Position numbers and translations under genes: made by a program. The notes under the pieces are model-generated. The model did not search any database. It saw only the letters and a list, made by a program, of their open reading frames with translations, and was not told where the DNA came from. From Molossus alvarezi (lineage: Eukaryota > Chordata > Mammalia > Chiroptera > Molossidae), in NCBI GenBank assembly GCA_037176705.1, contig CM073897.1, positions 42,410,488 through 42,474,487 of the forward strand: 64,000 nt of DNA, written 5' to 3'. Positions within the stretch are counted from its first letter, which is position 1; each line of letters starts with the position of its first letter. Positions 61,050-64,000 of this stretch are shown here, piece after piece.

Positions 61050-61129
61050 TATATTGAAAAAAATATCTATGTATATGGACTTGGCCTATTGACAGATAAA
61101 TTGATTTGTCTATTCATATATATGGGATA

Positions 61130-61315
61130 CTGTTCTGAGCACTTCCTGTGTTTTATCTCATTTACCCTCTACCGCAGCCCTAAGAGACAGGTACTGTTGT
61201 TTTCTCTATTTTGTCAATAAGGAACTGAGGGTCAGGGAATTTAGGAAATTCACTAAGATGTCTCCATTATGAAAGGAAGGAAATAGATTTTTGAACCCAA
61301 GCAATCTCCCCCCAG
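61130..61315 (+). repeat. MIR SINE
   Basis: Blocks ctgttctgagcacttcctgt, gagacaggtactgttgtttt and ataaggaactgagggtcag are the MIR core. Confidence 0.7.
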
Positions 61316-62268
61316 TGCCTGGCTGACCTCTCTGTATAGAATAAGCATGATTTTGTCAGACAAATCTGAGTTTTAATAAAAATATTACCTTGGACAAGTT
61401 CTCTGAGCTTGCTGAGCCTCCTTTCTACATGGGACAGTTGGCAGATTATAAGTCAAGTTCCTCATTCCATTTTTATTCCCGCTGCCACGTCTTTGTGGCT
61501 CTATCTTTGCTAACATTACACAACCTGGCAGTGACAGGATATGAGAGTGACAGCAGATTTCAACTGAAATTTTTTGGAGTGTGGTGGTGTAGCAAGTAAG
61601 CTATTCAACACATCCTTTTCTGGCCATGTTGACAACTTTGCTTTCTCAATTCACTGAGAGACCATTGTAACTATGGACTTAATGCTGACCCAGTGGGAAA
61701 TATCTTGGTAACATGAACTTGATGAGAGCTTGGGAATGTGGTAGTGAATTTAGTTTGCTATCAGTAAAGAGAGAGAAGATTGTCCCCCAGACTTTATGAA
61801 TGCATATTTCAGAAAATGTGCATCTTAAAATCTTGATCAATGCTTGTACATCTAGAGAAGATGAGTGAGTGATCATGTAGGAACATGTCAAAAGGAGGAG
61901 TAGGAGCCTCAGAGACCTTTTGGTGTGAGGAAAGTAGATTTATTTTCTTCTAGCTGTGATATTTCTCATGCTTCAGTGTTTGACTGAATGAATTCTATAT
62001 CTTGTTCTACTTCCCGTGGAAATGATAGTATTCTCTGCATGACTTACTGCCTTTTCTGGGAGGCTATTTCTAAAGTCAGACCAAAGTTATATTAAATGTA
62101 TTATTTGAGAAACATTGGTCTAGAGAATCTGAGAGGCATGAAACTTTCACTATGAATAGAAAAATCATGGCTGTGTTTTGATCTCAAAACATTGATCCTA
62201 TTGGAATTCCTTATTATTAGTAGACACAAATAAATGTGTTCCGCTCCAAATTTATAAGGACTTTTTTT
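61316..62268. other. GAB2: GAB2 intron 1, nothing recognised
   Basis: Unique-looking sequence, no genes or clear repeats. 62485-63180 is similar; 63540-63900 has weak L2-like character. Confidence 0.5.
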
Positions 62269-62484
62269 TGTTGTTAATCCTCACTGGAGGACATTTTCCC
62301 ATGGAATTTTTTAGATAGAGTGGAAGGGAAGGAGGGAAAGAGAGAAGGAGAAACATCAATGTGAGAGGGACACATAAGTTGGTTGCCTCCTGCACGACCC
62401 CAACCAGGGCTAGGAATTGAACCTGCAACCCTTCAGTCCTCCAACCCTTCAGAGCTCCAACCACTGAGAAAAACTGTCCAGGGC
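62269..62484 (-). repeat. VES-family SINE
   Basis: Tail ttaatcctcactggaggaca, head end gagaaaaactgtccagggc. TSD of the type agg(g)acttttt. Confidence 0.85.
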
Positions 62485-63309
62485 AGGGACTTTTTAAAAT
62501 GGGATGAACAGTATTTTCCAGTGCTTTGAGCTGTCAGAAAAGCAGTCTTGATTATGGCTAAGTCTAAAGGCACTCATGGTTATGACTGGAAAGGTGGGAG
62601 TGGGTTGATTCCCATGCATCGTGACTTAGCCTTGTATAGGGACTGTGAAATACACGGAGACTTCCATGGTTGCTGCTCTTGGAAGGTCATTAGGTATAAA
62701 AATACAAGTATCCTTGTTATTAATTGTGTTAGGGAAAAAAAAAAATCACATAACTCGAGTCTTCCCATTTGTGGATTGAGGAAAGCTTTGTTTTGGACTA
62801 CAGGGACCCCAGCAGAAGAGACTAAGGAAACGCAGGCTTTCACTGAGTGCCTGTAGGATGCCTCTCACTGGAGATGTAAATGATACAGTCCTCAGCCCTA
62901 AGGAAATCGATCAGCCAGTCAATAGCTCGCTGAGATCCACTGAGACCAGTGCTGCAATAGAGACATAGGCAAAGTGCCGCAAGAGCACAGAGGGGCACAG
63001 CTCATCGACTGGGAATGATCAGAGAAGCGCTGTTGTATTAAGAAATGATATCATGTAAGGTCAATATAAGGCATTTGGCTCAGTCTCTGACATATAGTAA
63101 ATAATCAAAGAAACGACTTGATGGGGTCTGTACGGCCTCCCAAATCCAGTCTCATGCTACACTGCTCCATTGTTCCCTACTAGGCAGCCACAGTGTCCTC
63201 TTTTCTCTCCTTCGAAAGAACCGAGTTCTTCCTGACTTGCTTTTCCCTCTGCCTGGAGTATCTCCCCCTCCCCCCGGTGTCAGCTAGCATCTTCAAGGAC
63301 ATGGCAAGG

Positions 63310-63515
63310 TAGGCAAGGGCGTGGACTCTGGATTCAAGTTCACTTACTGGCTCTGTGATCTTGGGCAAGTTACTTCTCTTCATCCCAATTTCCTCAACTA
63401 TAAAATGGGGTAATAATACCTATTTCATTAGGTTGTTGTGAGGATTAAATTAAAACTTTATCTAAAGCACTTAGACTATTGGTTGGCATGTAGGAGAGCT
63501 CTGTCGGAGTGATTG
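63310..63515 (-). repeat. MIR SINE, antisense
   Basis: Blocks gactctggattcaagttcac, ggctctgtgatcttgggcaa and ataaaatggggtaataatac are a well-preserved MIR on the reverse strand. Confidence 0.8.
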
Positions 63516-64000
63516 CTATGATTACAAAATGTTATTACCTGGAGAGACCTTCCTTGACCAGTTTGTCTAGAGTTTTCCCCAAACCACTGTAGATGTTTAC
63601 TGTGATTCCTGACATACTTGGGTATAATTCTGCCATCTTATTTCATGCTGTCTGTCCTGCTCCCCTCCCGTCGTTGGATTCATCTGGTTTCCTTCGTTTC
63701 TCTTTTTCTTCCTCTCATGATCTGGAATTTACACATCCTGTTTCTATTCTCTTGATGATTTTTCCTTGGATATTTAAATACAGATTCTTTACTTGAAATC
63801 TAAAGTAAAAGATCTTTCCCCTCCTTTGAATGTAAGATCCTTAGGGATCTGTGCTTTAATTATGCTTGCTCCCTTCATTTTCATCTTTATTATCTTTTGA
63901 GTTCCACTTATTTTTCCACTCTCCAAATTAGTTGTCATTCGTGTTTTACACTGCCGGTGCCTTAGACACTCACATTCATGAGTTTTTTTTTGCTGTAGGA

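Larger units (their letters stand above)
38824..64000 (+). other. GAB2: GAB2 intron 1 (partial)
   Basis: From the donor at 38824 to the window end no second GAB2 coding exon (expected to continue with the Trp-Lys-Lys-Arg part of the PH domain) was found on the + strand. The first intron is therefore longer than 25 kb here, which fits the very long first intron known for this gene. An alternative non-coding or short first exon of another isoform could lie inside but cannot be recognised by eye. Confidence 0.85.

Overview
This is vertebrate nuclear DNA from a bat, most likely a vesper bat (Vespertilionidae). The lineage evidence is about 35 VES-type tRNA-derived SINEs, which have a head like gccctggccggtttggctc, a pyrimidine-rich centre, and a tail ending gtcctcgggtgaggat plus A(n). 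Many still have clear target-site duplications (TSDs). Two short hAT elements of the SPIN/URR1 type, a horizontally transferred family known from vesper bats, agree with this. Split genes with GT-AG introns, L1, L2, MIR and Tigger relics and a CpG island confirm a mammal. The species call is an inference.

Two protein-coding genes are present, both on the + strand. Positions 1-18326 hold the 3' end of NARS2 (mitochondrial asparaginyl-tRNA synthetase): three coding exons at 13047-13144, 15332-15358 (a 27-base microexon) and 18182-18326. They encode the last 89 residues, including class II motif 3. Positions 38749-38823 are the first coding exon of GAB2 (a PH-domain docking/scaffold adaptor), inside a CpG-island promoter at about 38330-39110. 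Everything after 38823 is GAB2 intron 1, and exon 2 is not in the window. The order NARS2 then GAB2 on one strand matches, from memory, the arrangement on human 11q14.1.

Layout: 1-13046 is a NARS2 intron dominated by repeats, including a full-length antisense L1 at 3540-10670 with a 12-base TSD. The last NARS2 exons lie at 13047-18326, with polyadenylation signals from 18464. A 5'-truncated sense L1 follows at 18940-21605. The intergenic part (21.6-38.3 kb) is a mix of SINEs, old repeats and unique DNA, with a strong CTCF-like motif at 36464. GAB2 promoter and exon 1 are at 38.3-38.8 kb. Intron 1 (38.8-64 kb) holds an RPL23A processed pseudogene, a second CTCF-like motif facing the first (42995), L2 and L1 relics, two Tigger1 relics, a hAT MITE and candidate conserved noncoding blocks.

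No operon, CRISPR array, prophage or clearly new biological system is visible. The most unusual items are structural: a 116-base perfect internal duplication in the antisense L1, a 48-base tailless SINE head flanked by a perfect 15-base TSD, two SINEs in tandem separated by three copies of one TSD, a perfect 18-bp hairpin, and a convergent pair of CTCF-like motifs around the GAB2 promoter. Almost all long open frames outside the named exons are repeat remnants or GC-rich artefacts.
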